Source: Daphnia carinata (lineage: Eukaryota > Arthropoda > Branchiopoda > Diplostraca > Daphniidae). Taken from it: a stretch of DNA of 64,000 bases. This document shows, one piece after another, positions 31,985 to 44,686 of the stretch (position 1 is the stretch's first letter; each line of letters opens with the position of its first letter). The stretch covers positions 1,584,501 to 1,648,500 of the forward strand of contig NC_081331.1 of assembly GCF_022539665.2 (NCBI RefSeq), in the 5' to 3' direction. The notes beneath the pieces are model-generated. The model worked only from the letters and a program-made list of their open reading frames with translations, did not search any database and was not told the origin of the DNA. A program made the position numbers and the translations under genes.

Positions 31985-34410
31985 TTAGCGACAATTAGAA
32001 GACAAGAGACTCTCGATACTGAAGGAATGATTGCTGCTGGGTTTGGCTGATGCTTGCGGGGACGAGGACGCTGCGGCGTTAACGACAGGTGGGTTAAGCA
32101 ACTCGACTGGGAAATGCCTGATGACCCTGTCATCCGACGATGAAGAAGACATGGACTGTTTTATATGTTGCTGCTGTTGAAAAATGTTCAATTTGAGAAG
32201 CGATTGGTTGAAATGCTGCGCGTTATCCTCGTTGGCGATATCGACGTCTCCGACGACGTCCACATCGACGTTGTTAGCGCTGTCGCAGCTCATGGACGAA
32301 TCATCACCGGACGAATTACTGGCGTCCATTCCAGCCATTAAATTGCAGCTGGAAGCGTCGTGAGTTGCGCTGCCCGAACCACCACCACCCCCCAAATAGA
32401 ACTTGCTTCCGTGTTTGCTTCCGCCGGAAGATTGGCCCGACAGTTTGTTACGGTGCTGCGTCTCCCACTCGGCGCGAAGACTGGCCATGTCAACGTGGAT
32501 GCCTTTAAGAGCCAGCTTCTTCTGTTGCTTCTCCAGCGACTTGAGCAGTTTCTTCTCTTTGCGGTCGCGCTCTTTCCGCTCCAGCTCTTCCGCCGGAATC
32601 GGCTCGCCGGAACAAGTTTGTGGGTGGGCATTGTGAGCCGGTCGGCCTGGGCCTTTCTTTGTATGCTCCTTCTTGCGCCATTTGGCTCGTCGGTTTTGGA
32701 ACCATACCTGTTTCATTTCGAAAGACAATAATCGTTAGTCAGAGTTCGACATGTTGAACAGTTTAGTATGAAGTGCCAGGCCTTTTATGTTCCACAGACA
32801 TATCTGGACACGCGAAATCTTTTGACATCGTGAACAGACAAGTTTAGGCCTGAATTGAGTAAAATATGAATGAGCTTACAGCAACTCGAGATTCCTTGAG
32901 ATCCAATCTCATGGCAAGGGCCTCTCTCATGAAGACGTCGGGGTAGTGACTGGCCTGAAACGCTCTTTCCAACTCCTCCAACTGCCAAGTGCTGAAGTTG
33001 GTCCGTGAGCGACGACGTTTGCCCGTCGGATCATCCAGATCGGGATCTGTAATCAAATCAAATCAATGTTATTATTCAAATTCACGATTTCACGTTTTCG
33101 TGGAAAGCAGAATGAAAGACGTTCATTTCAGTCTCTTTGTTGGGTTCAATAATTTCTTATTGCTATTTGAGTTTTTAGAAAGGTCATTTAATGCCGATAG
33201 GATAAAGGAGTTCACGTTTTAAAGACTTTTGACTCGGATCGTTCACAAATTGATTAACTTTGTTCCAGGTCGTTTATTCCTAAAACGAATTTTCCTCTTG
33301 TCAGCCATAAATTGAAAGTCGTGAACAATCCTGATGCAATCACGAACCAACTCATTTCCCAAAGCCAATAACGGTCGTACATATTTCCTCGTCAAGTCTA
33401 CCCAAACGAATAATGAATTCTTTTTACTTCGAATTCTATTTACTCCAAACCCCTCCCGATTTCCATTTCGCCGTTTAAAATAAATAACTCCAATGACGAC
33501 GATGACTGTGGAACTTCGTGATTATTATCCGACTGGAAGCATCGTGACGGAGCTATATAGATTCCTACACAGAGGGATCGTCTAAAATTCAATAATTCAT
33601 GCATATAACTCCATCCCTTATTGAATGCAACTGGCAGCACGACGGAATAATTGAACTCCCAACGAACAGGCCGGCTACGAACGTTTCATAAACAACTTAA
33701 AAGCCACGAGCCAAAAGGCCTATACACGTAACACCTTCACTGCTACACTGACCTGTTTTGTTGAGGTCGGTATTTTCATCGAGGCTCGGTGAAGTGGGTG
33801 GAGTGTGCGGGAGTAGGCCGTTACTTCCTCGTTCACCACTGCGTTCCGTGACACCACTGCCGGCGCTTCCGCATGCCGGCGATGGCAGTTGTTGCTGATG
33901 ATGTTGCTGTTGTTTCTGCAACACCATCGGCTGCTGTTGCTGCTGATGTTGTTGCTGTTGTTGCTGCTGGAACTGAGGCGGACTGGCGTAAGGGAAAACA
34001 TTGTACGCCGACGGCCTAGAGTTGACTGCACCCGTTCCCGACGGATGATGAATTCCGAACGGCAATAATGAGCTCAAATTAGGCCGACCGATGCCCAGCA
34101 TTCCTGCCTGGAAGGACATCGATGACTGATTGGCCAACATTCGTAATCCGCCTAATCCGCTGAGGCCGTTTAAAGTTCCAAACGGCCCGAAAGGAAACGC
34201 TCCGGCCATGGATAAGGCGGCAGCGGCTGCTGCGGCCGCTGCCGATGGTCGGTAAAGTAGCCCATTTGATGTCGTTAAACACGGGTTCTGTTGATGATCA
34301 GGAGCCGGTACGGCAACCGGAGGTGATGCTGCAACTCGACTGTTTCCATTGTTGTTGTTGTTGTTATTAGCTGATTGTTCCCTCATCATCTTGTCCGATT
34401 GAACAATCAT
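31985..34410 (-). CDS. unc-4: Unc-4/UNCX-type paired-class homeobox transcription factor
   Basis: Three exons: 34410-33753, 33046-32880 and 32707-31985, with phases 1 and 0, giving 515 residues from the first in-frame ATG. The frame continues upstream only to a stop at 34507-34509. Exon 1 encodes a low-complexity region with N7, A9 and Q-rich blocks. Exons 2 and 3 form a Q50 paired-class homeodomain ([11 protein letters not shown] to [12 protein letters not shown]). Its intron lies between homeodomain codons 46 and 47, the common site in this class. The flank [13 protein letters not shown] and C-S-G-E-P-I-P is diagnostic of Unc-4/UNCX. A basic K/E-rich helix follows, and the protein ends F-S-I-E-S-L-L-S, resembling an eh1 Groucho-binding peptide. 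Known role in animals: nuclear repressor specifying motor neuron and other neuronal identities. Residue 46 is A, where I recall Q in several relatives. Confidence 0.95.
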
Positions 34411-34931
34411 TTCTTCGAAAAGAAATGTTTTGAACAGCTGGCAACTATCGAATAACCGCTGATTGTTTTTCTCTATTGGCTTCACTACAACTTGTATAGG
34501 ACACTGTTAATGCTTCAACTCGGATGAAAATCACTTGACGAAACACTTCACTCTTTCCTTTGTGACTGGAGCTGATGTTGTCGAATCGATGCTTGCAATG
34601 TTTGTAACACACTTTGATGTTGCACTGCACAAATTCACGTTTGGATCAAGAACAGCACAAACACAGTTAGAGTGAAGTGAAAAAAAAGTCTGTTGTAAAA
34701 GCCTTGTGAGTTGGAAGATGGTTGGTGTTATGTTTTGTACTGGTGAGCATGGGGGGGATCAGACGTGCACCCGGCTGGACGTGGCACGCATGAGTGCAGA
34801 GGCGTCGGCTGACTCGGCTCTCTCCATCATCGTTTTCTCTACCTCCCTTTTTTGTGTGCCTTAACACAACTATGGTGGCTGGTGGTCGTGTAGTTAACAG
34901 GCAGCAGAGAGAGAGAGAGAGGGGGGGAGGC

Positions 34932-34965
34932 GGCTGGATAGCGGAGGAACTCCACCTATCCAGCC
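34932..34965. repeat. Strong hairpin upstream of unc-4
   Basis: GGCTGGATAG pairs perfectly with CTATCCAGCC. Inside, GGAG pairs with CTCC around a GAA loop, giving about 14 bp of stem with small bulges. Confidence 0.85.
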
Positions 34966-34997
34966 AAGAGGCTCCTCCTTTTTCAATTTACATCCGA

Positions 34998-35025
34998 CCA
35001 ATCGGCGACCAGACGGCCCGATTGG
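34998..35025. promoter_or_regulatory. Inverted pair of CCAAT boxes
   Basis: CCAATCGG at 34998-35005 and its exact reverse complement CCGATTGG at 35018-35025, separated by 12 bases, in a GC-richer patch. Opposed CCAAT motifs are a known NF-Y promoter arrangement; binding here is inferred. Confidence 0.55.
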
Positions 35026-35404
35026 CGCGGCTCTAGCCAGATTGAATCATTCGACAGCTACAAATAACAACAACAACAAGGACGGTAACGAGAAAAGTAA
35101 AAAAATATATACGAAAAATACTAACGCAAGTTATCCTTTTCTCTATGTATGTATCTGTAGCGATCGTCCATCAGTTTCAGCTTCCCCCTTCATATCTCAT
35201 TTGATCATTTTCCATTTCGTTTATATGCGAGCGCTTTGTTGTTCCATGTGTGGCTCTTGAGTAAAAATTCTTTTTTTCGCTACATCATCCGACCATTAGA
35301 TTTATTCAATCATTACGTAGAATAATCATTATAGGAGACTACGTAGTGCCATATTTTTACATCTTAAATCAAAGCAGGAAAAAAATAAGACGTCACGGAA
35401 CTCT

Positions 35405-35660
35405 TCTGCGTAGTTGCAGCCTTTAGATATACAGTGCCAATACCAGACCCCCTGGTGGTGCCTAAGACCAATCCCATGTCAAAGCCAAGGAACAAGGCCA
35501 TTACAGCTCCATACAGTCCGGAAGCATAGAGACATCATTTTCCTTTTTACCAGAAGGGAAAGTGCAATGTACCTGGACGTGCACAGGTGTACGAAGCGCT
35601 TGAGAATGTAAACATGACGTCACCTGTCACAGCTGCGCCCATCTAGGCCCTTACGTCCAA
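35405..35660. other. Unexplained GC-richer patch with coding-like minus frame
   Basis: This patch is more GC-balanced and free of homopolymers, unlike its flanks. On the minus strand a frame from about 35530 to 35365 reads as a glycine- and hydrophobic-rich segment (G-L-Y-G-A-V-M-A-L-F-L-G-F-D-M-G) of about 55 residues, closed upstream by TGA. It lacks convincing splice sites. It could be a conserved non-coding element, a coding remnant, or chance. Confidence 0.3.
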
Positions 35661-37876
35661 GAGAATCAAACACATTAAAGAGGATTCCGTATTGTTTTAA
35701 ATGAAGAAAAACATTGAAATTAAAGCTGGAAGTATTGATGTAGCTTCTGGAAAAGAATATTAATGCAGTTAACGTTATTTGGAGGTTGTGATAGGCGACT
35801 GAATGTCGATGGGAAGTCGTCCATTTTCCTGGATACGATAAAAAAAAAATAGCTCACGAACACAAACTTAAAATTGGGACTGTCTTCGATGGGTCGTCTT
35901 ACTTTGTTATGACCGGATGATTGTTCGGACCCATTGATCAAATTTTTGGAGGCCTCGAAACGTCTAGACTTTTATAGTACAATAAGCCAACCGTATACAA
36001 GTTCCCATAGTTTGTGTTAATAAATAACTCGATAGGACGTGTGTGACCTATGATTTTGGTTAAATGTAAACATGGACGGACGATTGGCCCAGCCGCAAAC
36101 AGCATAGTCCTAAAGTACATAGTAGACGGCGTTATCTTCCCCTCTGTTATCGGCAATTTTATGCTATTAAGGCCGTTATAATGGAATGGGAATTTTATTT
36201 GCTCATCCTTTATTTTTCTCTCTCTCTTCAATAGACGATGGGAAAGGAGGAGGACCAAAAAGAATGGAAGAGGGTTGGGAGGGATTTATAGAAAAAAAAA
36301 TATCCCATGGAGTTTGAGGTATTTCTTAAGTAAGATGTACGTTGTTGCACGACAAAGTCAGGTATACGTACAGTATATGAACGGTTCGTTTTGAGTTATT
36401 TGTCCCCCGTATACAAACCCCAACCTATAATACAATATTGTGTGTAATGTCGTGTGCACTATAACATAACGGACGATGATTTTACGCGCACGTCTGGGAG
36501 AAAAGTCAATTGCCGTGCAATCATTTGTGTGGGACTTACAAATTGGTTTGTTCTACAGCCGTTCCGTGCAAATATTTTGACAGCAAATACGTTTCCAGCA
36601 CGAAATTCGACGTTTCACAGTCGTTTTGTGCGTCTTTTTCTTTTCCCATCCATTCGTCAAAATGGAATCGGAGATGAATATATGTTAAATACATTTTTCT
36701 CCATGAGTTACGCAAAATTAACTAACCGTAACCGCGGATGCCTTGCAGGCAATGTGGCATCAGTAAAAGCAAATTTCGTTTGCCGAGCACAGCCATAACA
36801 GCCGGGACCTAGAAACAAAAATATATAAAAACGATTTTCTAGGCCTAGATCTTTATCATATTCATACGCACTTTAAGACGTAAGAGGCTGTACGTTCCCG
36901 AATTGTCAAAAACGCGAAGACGCTGTTCTCTCTGAACAAGATTTCTGTTTTGCCAACACACACTTTCAGCATGAGGGAGCAGAGGAAAGCGCATTAGATT
37001 AGGGCGCGTAACATAAACATAAGCAGGTCATCTATTTGTTGATGGGGGTATTATTTCAATAGGTCACGTGCCATCGCCCTCTTTTTCTTTCTATGTAAGT
37101 ATTATCTCCTATTCTTCTTCCTTTTGTCCTCTATTTATTATAACCACCCTTCTCGTCGCTCTTCCGCAAATACAAAGAACAAAAAAAAAAAAAAAAATGG
37201 AAGGCGTTTGTTGTTGTATATCGGCACGTGTCACGCGCACCGAGACGTCTGCTCCCGACCGGCGTCAACCTCGCCCCCTGCCCGGCCACCCTGACAAAAA
37301 AAAGAGGGGAAATCATGTCACGGATAAAAGGATTTACCTATACACACCGCAGGATGACGGCAAGATGGATCCTCTTTATTCCCACACACAACCTCACCCC
37401 TCTTTACTCTCACTTATAAAAACAGCTATAGTGTCTCGGTTGTTGTTGTTGTATAGCTCAAATGTCATGGGATAATTCGCTGCAAAAGATGGCCAACCCT
37501 CTTTATGTACACCACCCACTGTCCGTGTGTGTGTCCCTTCCACCCTGTGGATTAGCCAACTCTGCGCACGTCTACACACAGAGGTAAGGATCAGTAGCGT
37601 GTCAGATGAAGCACAACTAATTAACCAGCCCCATATAACACGGCTCTGTAGGGGGGCGAGTGCCATATATAGCATGAAAAGTTCCAGGCATATTAGACAA
37701 GAGGCTCTATGATTCGGATGTGACAACGAACAGAGCGTAAAAATAAAACTCCCCCTTTTTTTTTGCCATAGATCGGACTTCGATTCCGTCCCGTTCTCAT
37801 GCAATAACGTCTGCGGCGCGTGTGTGCGCTCAGATTGCGCCTTGTATTACAAGTCGGCGTGATCATCAATCAACTC

Positions 37877-37920
37877 ATTTGCATTATCAGGACCCCAGGC
37901 GTGGATTAACTGGATAATTG
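37877..37920. promoter_or_regulatory. Candidate homeodomain/POU site cluster
   Basis: A perfect POU octamer ATTTGCAT at 37877-37884 is followed within 40 bases by GGATTA and ATAATT cores, in a stretch free of homopolymers about 3.5 kb upstream of unc-4. Enhancer function is conjecture. Confidence 0.3.
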
Positions 37921-38964
37921 GATGCTCTTTTCTTGTTTTACTTCCCATTGCCGTTTGTTTAATACTTTCTTTTTATTTGCAACTGTTTTTATTTATATAT
38001 TAGATTCTTATAGCCATTTGGTACAAAAGGATCCGTGTCATTAACATCCTCATCCTCACAGCTTCCACCCATTACATAAATACAGCTTTTACATGTATAG
38101 ATATCCAATTATTATATTACATTGATATTTTTCTTTATTGCCCAGGCATTCCTCGCATTCCATTCTACAAGCGTTACATCGCCGTTCGTTCAGCGTATTT
38201 AAATTCTCGCCTTTGCGATGATTGTCATGTCTTTTTCGATAAGAAATGATTGTGAAAATGATGAGGACTAGGACGGGCAGAAGTGCAGGAATGGGAAAAG
38301 AATTCCCAGGGTAAACAGTTGTCTGGAAAAAGGGAACCGTGTGACCAATACGTTTTTGTTTCTTTCCAAATAGCGAAGCTGCTTATTTTCTTATTAAAAT
38401 ATTATGATGCATTTATTTTTGATTATTTATATGATTATGTATAATATATAAACATAGGAAGTACGTATATAAATAGAAGAGAGGGGATAATATACATTAT
38501 CACGCGGGCAGAGCTCCGCACTGCCTCTTCTCTTCGTTCCGGCACGTCCTTTGATGTATCAGCGGCGGCGTCGGAACCGATCGACGGCGGCGATGTTGGC
38601 GCGATAGTTGACTCATTTAAATGTAAATAGGCACCAGAAAAGCCCCTCCATGTTAGTAAAGAGGAGGAGGATATAACACGAAGAAAAATCGAGAGGGGGG
38701 AGTGCGTATCAACCCAAAAAGGAAAGACCAAAAAAAAAAACACGGAGAATTGGAAGAGAGCTAACACACACACACACACACGAAGGATATAGAAAATGTC
38801 TAGTGTTATTATTGATACGCTACGCAAGAAGAAAGAGAGAGGAAAAAAACACAGCAGCAAAAAGAAAAAAGATATTCAAAAAGTCCATTGGTGAGACGAT
38901 TGTTGCCGGCTGTTAAACATCCGGTTTGATATGACTGTAGTGATCCGATATACATGTATAAATA

Positions 38965-38986
38965 GTGTGTGTGTGTGTGTGTGTGT
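38965..38986. repeat. (GT)n microsatellite
   Basis: Eleven GT units in gene-free DNA. Confidence 0.9.
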
Positions 38987-41900
38987 TCTCATGTCTTTTC
39001 GATCCGGTTATAATATGACACCAAAATATACAAACGTCTCTTTTGATAAAAAGAACAAACGCCAGGAAAATAATGTATGCTGTATGCATATATGTATTTC
39101 AGAACCAATATGGGCATAAAAAAATATTGGGACGATAGCAAATCAAAAACGATGTAAAATAAAAGGAGATGGGAGAAAAAAAAAAAGAATAGACAGCCAT
39201 TACGCAACGAGTTAAATTTTCTATTGCAACAGCTTCTGTGATTCGATCGAGTAGAAATGCATTTTTAGGATTGAACAAAAAACAATAAGCGAAATTTGGG
39301 GGCACCCGATCTCGGCCGATTGTTCCACCTTTTTTACATTTTCGATTAGAAAAATATTTCGCTCCAACTATGTAATAACAAGAAACCGTCTTTTCCCACA
39401 AATCGATTCGATCGCGAGCACACGCACGCATTCCTGCTGGAAAGCTTGCGCGACATAATACAAAAAAAAAGAAAAATTACATTTATTTCTTCGCGTGTTT
39501 CATTGTCGTCTTTCGCATATTCAACTTCTTTTGTTTTTCATCATTCACTCTAATTGTGAAAGTTCCTCCATTCGCCCTCTTATTAAACAGCGGATGATGA
39601 AGGCGAAAAGAAAAGAAAAAGAAAAAGAAAACCAGACGCAGGTCGCAGACTTTGCTGTGGCCTCTGCATATCATCGCAATCATCGCGTTTCGCTGAAACC
39701 CGTCCTACTTAATCACATAGACGTTGCCGTGTATATGTTTTGTACATTGCACTCGTGTTAGTCGCCATTGCAGGCCAGAGATGGATGTAACGCTTTGCGT
39801 GACTGACTGATGAAAATAATCACCTGGCACTCAGAAGCGCCATTTTGTTCTCGGGGTATTATTATTATTATTATACTAAACCAACTTCCTTTTTACTGTT
39901 TGCGCAGAAATCTGATTCTCGGCTTTCCTTTTCCATACGTTCCAACGGTAAAATAACCTAGACGTGTGCAGCAATCACCTGATTCCCTGCATGGCACATT
40001 TTTCACACTTCGAGTTCAGAACAGTAACGCGATAAAATTGATGATCGTTGACGAAGTAGCAAGAAGATTGCGGGACATGTAACGGCCATATCAAACGCAG
40101 TTTTATAACACCGAAGTGACTCGAGAAATAAAAGGTGAGACTCAAATTAAGGTGAAAACGTATAAAATGATGTGTCACTCATTAACTCAAATGAATTCGT
40201 GACCGCACTTTACAAGCCCTTCGTTCATTTGCTTCAGATTCGCCGGAGCAAAGGTGGGGCCTCGTTGGCACATTTATTTCCTTCGTCGGGAATGTAACCT
40301 ACAATCAAGTTGAAAACGAAACACGACTACAACATTATTCATCGTTCAGGTGAGGCTCCCAGGGATTGGGTATAGACTATATCACCTGGCCTATCTGGGA
40401 GTGGGGAGGGGGGGGGGAAGAAAAGGAAAAAGAAAACACCGAATAAAGAGAGAAAAGAATCTCCATTGGATTAACATAATTGTATGCTGCATTAACTCTA
40501 TATGCGTCTAGGATAAAAATCGTGTTATAATAGACGCTATAGTTCGCTACGTATTTATTATACACGGAGAAAGAAAGCTGAGAAAAAGACTGAACATTTG
40601 AAAGGCATGCGTGTTGTCTTTATTGTGTTGTGTGTGTTTGTTGGCTTGTGATTTATTTGCTACCACAAGTTGTGACATTTCTACATATAAGATATACCGT
40701 CGCAGGATTTATACAGACCAAAAAAAAAGATAAAGAAAAGAAAAAAAACATTCCTCCAACTAAAAGAGACACACACAAAAATCGCCCTCAGGAAAAAAAA
40801 GGTTGTAATTTCTTTTTTCTCCCCTCACGGAACTATTACACGAGCGCGAGAAAAAAAAAAAATAGGAAGAGGAGAACTTGGGCGCAGTTGGCGTTAGACA
40901 GGGGTAAAATAGTTTAAATGAAAATAATCAAGAATCAGAATTGGGGAGAGTGGTTGCTGCTGCTGTATACACGCTGATTTATGGCGCACCTGTGTCCGTA
41001 CTAAACAGCGGCAGCAAAACAACATTCGTTCTCCTTCTCCGAACGTTGGATGGTTTAAATATATACTGGCGATCCATCAATTGGGGACGGACAAGAAGGA
41101 CAAGATCGAGATTGGCCCGTTTTGATGCTTTTCAATGCGCGATCTGGCGCTGTGAATTTGTTTGTTTGCGCGGACATTTCGATTCGGTTCTTAAATTTTT
41201 TTTTTTTTGGGGGGGGGGGATTTAATAGCAAAAAATGGTGGACAACTTTGCTGGGAAAATGCATTTTAAAAGACAAGAATGTTGAGAACAAATTCAGAGA
41301 ATTATATTTTTGGTGTGAAAAGAAACAAAAAATATTATATTAGCCGGTTTAAGTGCAGATTGCTTCTCCAATTTTTTTGAAAGACATTTTGTCTGAATAC
41401 GTAACTTGCACATCTAGTTATTTTTCCAATGCTTTTTGCCTCCTCAAAAAATGATTTACTGCAATAATCACGAGGTTGCCGAACCTATGGGCGTCAAAAG
41501 AAAAATGTTCCATTTGAGGTTGAGAATCTCTCACAGCCTCGTCGTTGTCGTTCGACCGCAAAAACCACTAGGACCAACAAACAGCAGCCAATCATCACCG
41601 ATTAAAAAACATTACTCGATTTGCTGCGGGGAAAACCTTTCGGCATATGAAAATGTGTTGTTCCTCTTTTTTTTTTCTCTGCATTTTTTATTATTTATGT
41701 TGATGTTGCGGTATAGTGGTGTCCGAAATCGTGAGAGAAATCGGACCGTGTCAGCTGGTCATCGTTCAGCAGTCACAATCGCTTGCCCGCAAAATTATAT
41801 TAACAAGTTGCGTGTAGGCGCAGATGATAGAAAAGCGGGAAAATAAATTCTTTTCTTTTTTTCAGGAAGATAAAATGTATATCTAAATACCAAGCGCGCT

Positions 41901-44667
41901 GATGGCGAGACAAGACACAACAAAAGAGAGAAAATAAATCAATCACGGCAAACCTTTTGCTTTGCCTTTTTTTTTTTTTGCTGGCTGTTGATATTCAAAC
42001 TGCTGCCGGTAACTTTCCCGTTTGGTATATCAATCAGACATTATTCAAATTTCTTTAATGTCTATCATCATCACGGCGAATATATATAGGAAAAGAGAGA
42101 AACAACAAAATAACGAGGGAAGAATAAATATATCCCCCCCCCCCTCCCTGTGTTTACGTACATGTTCTATCCCGCAAGCCGCACTGGAATTTTTTGAATA
42201 TAATCAACTACAATTTTCAATATAGAAAAGTGTGTTGTTGCCCACGGTGATACAGTGTAGACGCAAACACACTGTGAGGTGCAACTGTACATTATTCCGT
42301 TGTATGTTTCAGTTGCCTTTGAGTGTGCTTTATAACATCCAAGTCTCGTATATCGAGAGAAACGCAATTGCCCCTCTGTTTCAATAGCCTGCGCTATGTT
42401 AATTCAATCACGCCGTTCTCCCGTTTATATGTTGGTTTGCTCCTTTCAGCTGATTTTCTTCCAGCTTGGCATCTGTGTTATTAAATTTTCAAAAAAAAAA
42501 AGGGAAGAAAAAAAACATTGTTTCATCATCGAGTGGTGGAAAGAAGCCAAATAAAAATAGGGGGAAAGAGAAGAAGAAAAAACCGGTCGGCAATTTGAGA
42601 GGAAAATTCATTAAACAACAATCCAACTAAACAAAAACGTGAAAAAAAAAAGAATATTAAATAAGGAGTACGTATATCTCGTGTCCGAGCGCAGGTAGTC
42701 GATCTGACGATATAATCACAGAGTACCGGCACACTAGACGTCAGTACACACACACACACACAGGTGTGTCCTGTATTATTATTATATACTGAAAGGGAAT
42801 AGAAAAAAAAGGGCAACAACAATAGTTTTTCTTTTTTATATTGCTGTCTTGTCTGTATTATTTATTTGATTTCAATCATCACGAATGATTTTTTTTCTTC
42901 CCTTCACCGCTGGGCGCAAAAAAAATGTTCTTATAGAACGTATCTATCCAAACAAGAAAAATGGCCAGTGGATTTTTATCTTCGTCCTCGTTTCGTGGTA
43001 TCCTTTCTGATTTTCAAATTCCCTTTTCACGTGTGTGCATCTACATTTTTACAAATATATTGAAGTGATTGATTTACCACAGGCCGGGATCCAGCGCGAG
43101 ATTCAAAATTGTCTGTGGGTTTGTGAAAACACGAAAAAGAGGAGAAAGAAAAGAATAACTGGGTGTAAATGTATTGGATCTAACCTATTTATACGTGTGC
43201 TAGGTACATAAATAAATATGACCACATAAATCTTGTTACTAGTCACGATCATCTCGACCGACTCACGAATGATTCCAATCTCGGCTGCCATTCGCTTACG
43301 GTTGGACTGGTGTGCGCTATCTATAGAATTTAAAAAAAAAAAACGTAAGGGAAAGAAACGAAAAACTTTCCTTTCTCATTTCCTTATTCTTCTACTTGAA
43401 TTATGACGGAACGACAACGACAACTTGCGCCATAGCGACGTGTACGCTTTGAATATATTCTTATGCGCCCCCCTTCGCATGCTGGTGTTCAACTCTTCGG
43501 CTGGCAGTTGCAAGTGTTAATGAAGTAAAGAGAATTTCCCAGGGACGATTTTCAAAACTGCGCTCAGTTGGGCTCGCGCGTAAATCTCACATAGGAAAAG
43601 TGGTGAACGGCGCTGCAAGGTGGCGGTTGACAAACTCCCGCGGCCAGCACGCATTACATGATTTACTGTTCACATACACACTGAAAAAAAAGGAAGCATT
43701 CTTGCCGAAGAGGGAAAATGTCCATGGTCGTCTATGGTGGCAGCAGCAAAGTTGACAATGTCTAAGAGGGAGAGGGGGGAGGCTATTACACAACCAAATA
43801 GTACGCGTCTCCATGTTGCAGTCATCCAAGTACTTCATCATAGCGGCAATAAAAAAATAATAAAGAAAAATACGTTTTTCTAGTGGGTGGAATGAAGACC
43901 TTTTTTTTCATTTATTTATAAATTGTTGCTATTCACAGACGTAGCATTTCAGTCCATATATTTTCTTCCGTATCTATTTCTATCAAGCGTAAAGAGCTTC
44001 TTTTTGAATTCAAGGAAGCCGTGGGGCAGTCAATCGGCAGACGCGTAGGAATTTTTCTTCTCTTTCCTATCGCGTCGTTGTAACGATGATGATGTCGGCT
44101 TGTGCGCTATCTGCTGCTGTGATTCATCGTAAACGGAGAAGCCCGAAGGTGTTTCATTTGGCCGCTGGCGTTTGTTTTAAGATCACGGCAACTAAAACGA
44201 AAAAAAAAAACACGCAAACATGCGATGCAATGCTGATGTGGCTGTTACCCTCGAGAGAAAGAGCCGCGCATAATAACAATCACCATGCATCTTGCTCCAT
44301 CAAAATCAGTACGGGCCTAGGTGTAAATTTCTCATGGCACCTTTCAACTAGTTAAAGCGCGGCTAGGATAGAAAAAGACTTCCACCCCAACCGAAACTCA
44401 CCGAACAGAAATGGCGGTTTTTTTCCCCCTTCAAACTGATGGGGCTCCAGTCAAGTTTACACACGTTAGAAAAAAAAAGAATGCATCATCATCTTTTCGG
44501 AGTATTCTGGATAAGGGAGAGATAAAAGAAATGATATCCACAGTGAAGAAAACATCACCGCCGTCAAGAGTTGGAGCCGCGAGGGTCTAGTGTCAATGAT
44601 TCATCATCCGAAGTTGATGAGACAATTATCCATTAAATCAACGCGCGCGATTTGAATGAACGACATG

Positions 44668-44686
44668 CACACACACACACACACAC
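44668..44686. repeat. (CA)n microsatellite
   Basis: About nine CA units. Confidence 0.85.

Larger units (their letters stand above)
34411..35040 (-). promoter_or_regulatory. unc-4 5' flank: leader and putative promoter
   Basis: The 630 bases before the unc-4 start codon include a candidate acceptor (AACAG at 34508-34504) that may join an upstream leader exon, an (AG)n tract at 34906-34920, a strong hairpin at 34932-34965 and a divergent pair of CCAAT motifs at 34998-35025. No TATA box at a clear position is seen. The promoter location is inferred. Confidence 0.5.

Noticed and set aside
37068-37475. 135-codon plus-strand frame
   Set aside because: It starts without an ATG-supported context, includes poly-K from an A run, and shows no domain.
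41436-41846. 136-codon frame in the gene desert
   Set aside because: It has no homology I recognise and no splice or promoter context. In tens of kilobases of AT-rich DNA read in six frames, about one frame of this length is expected by chance.
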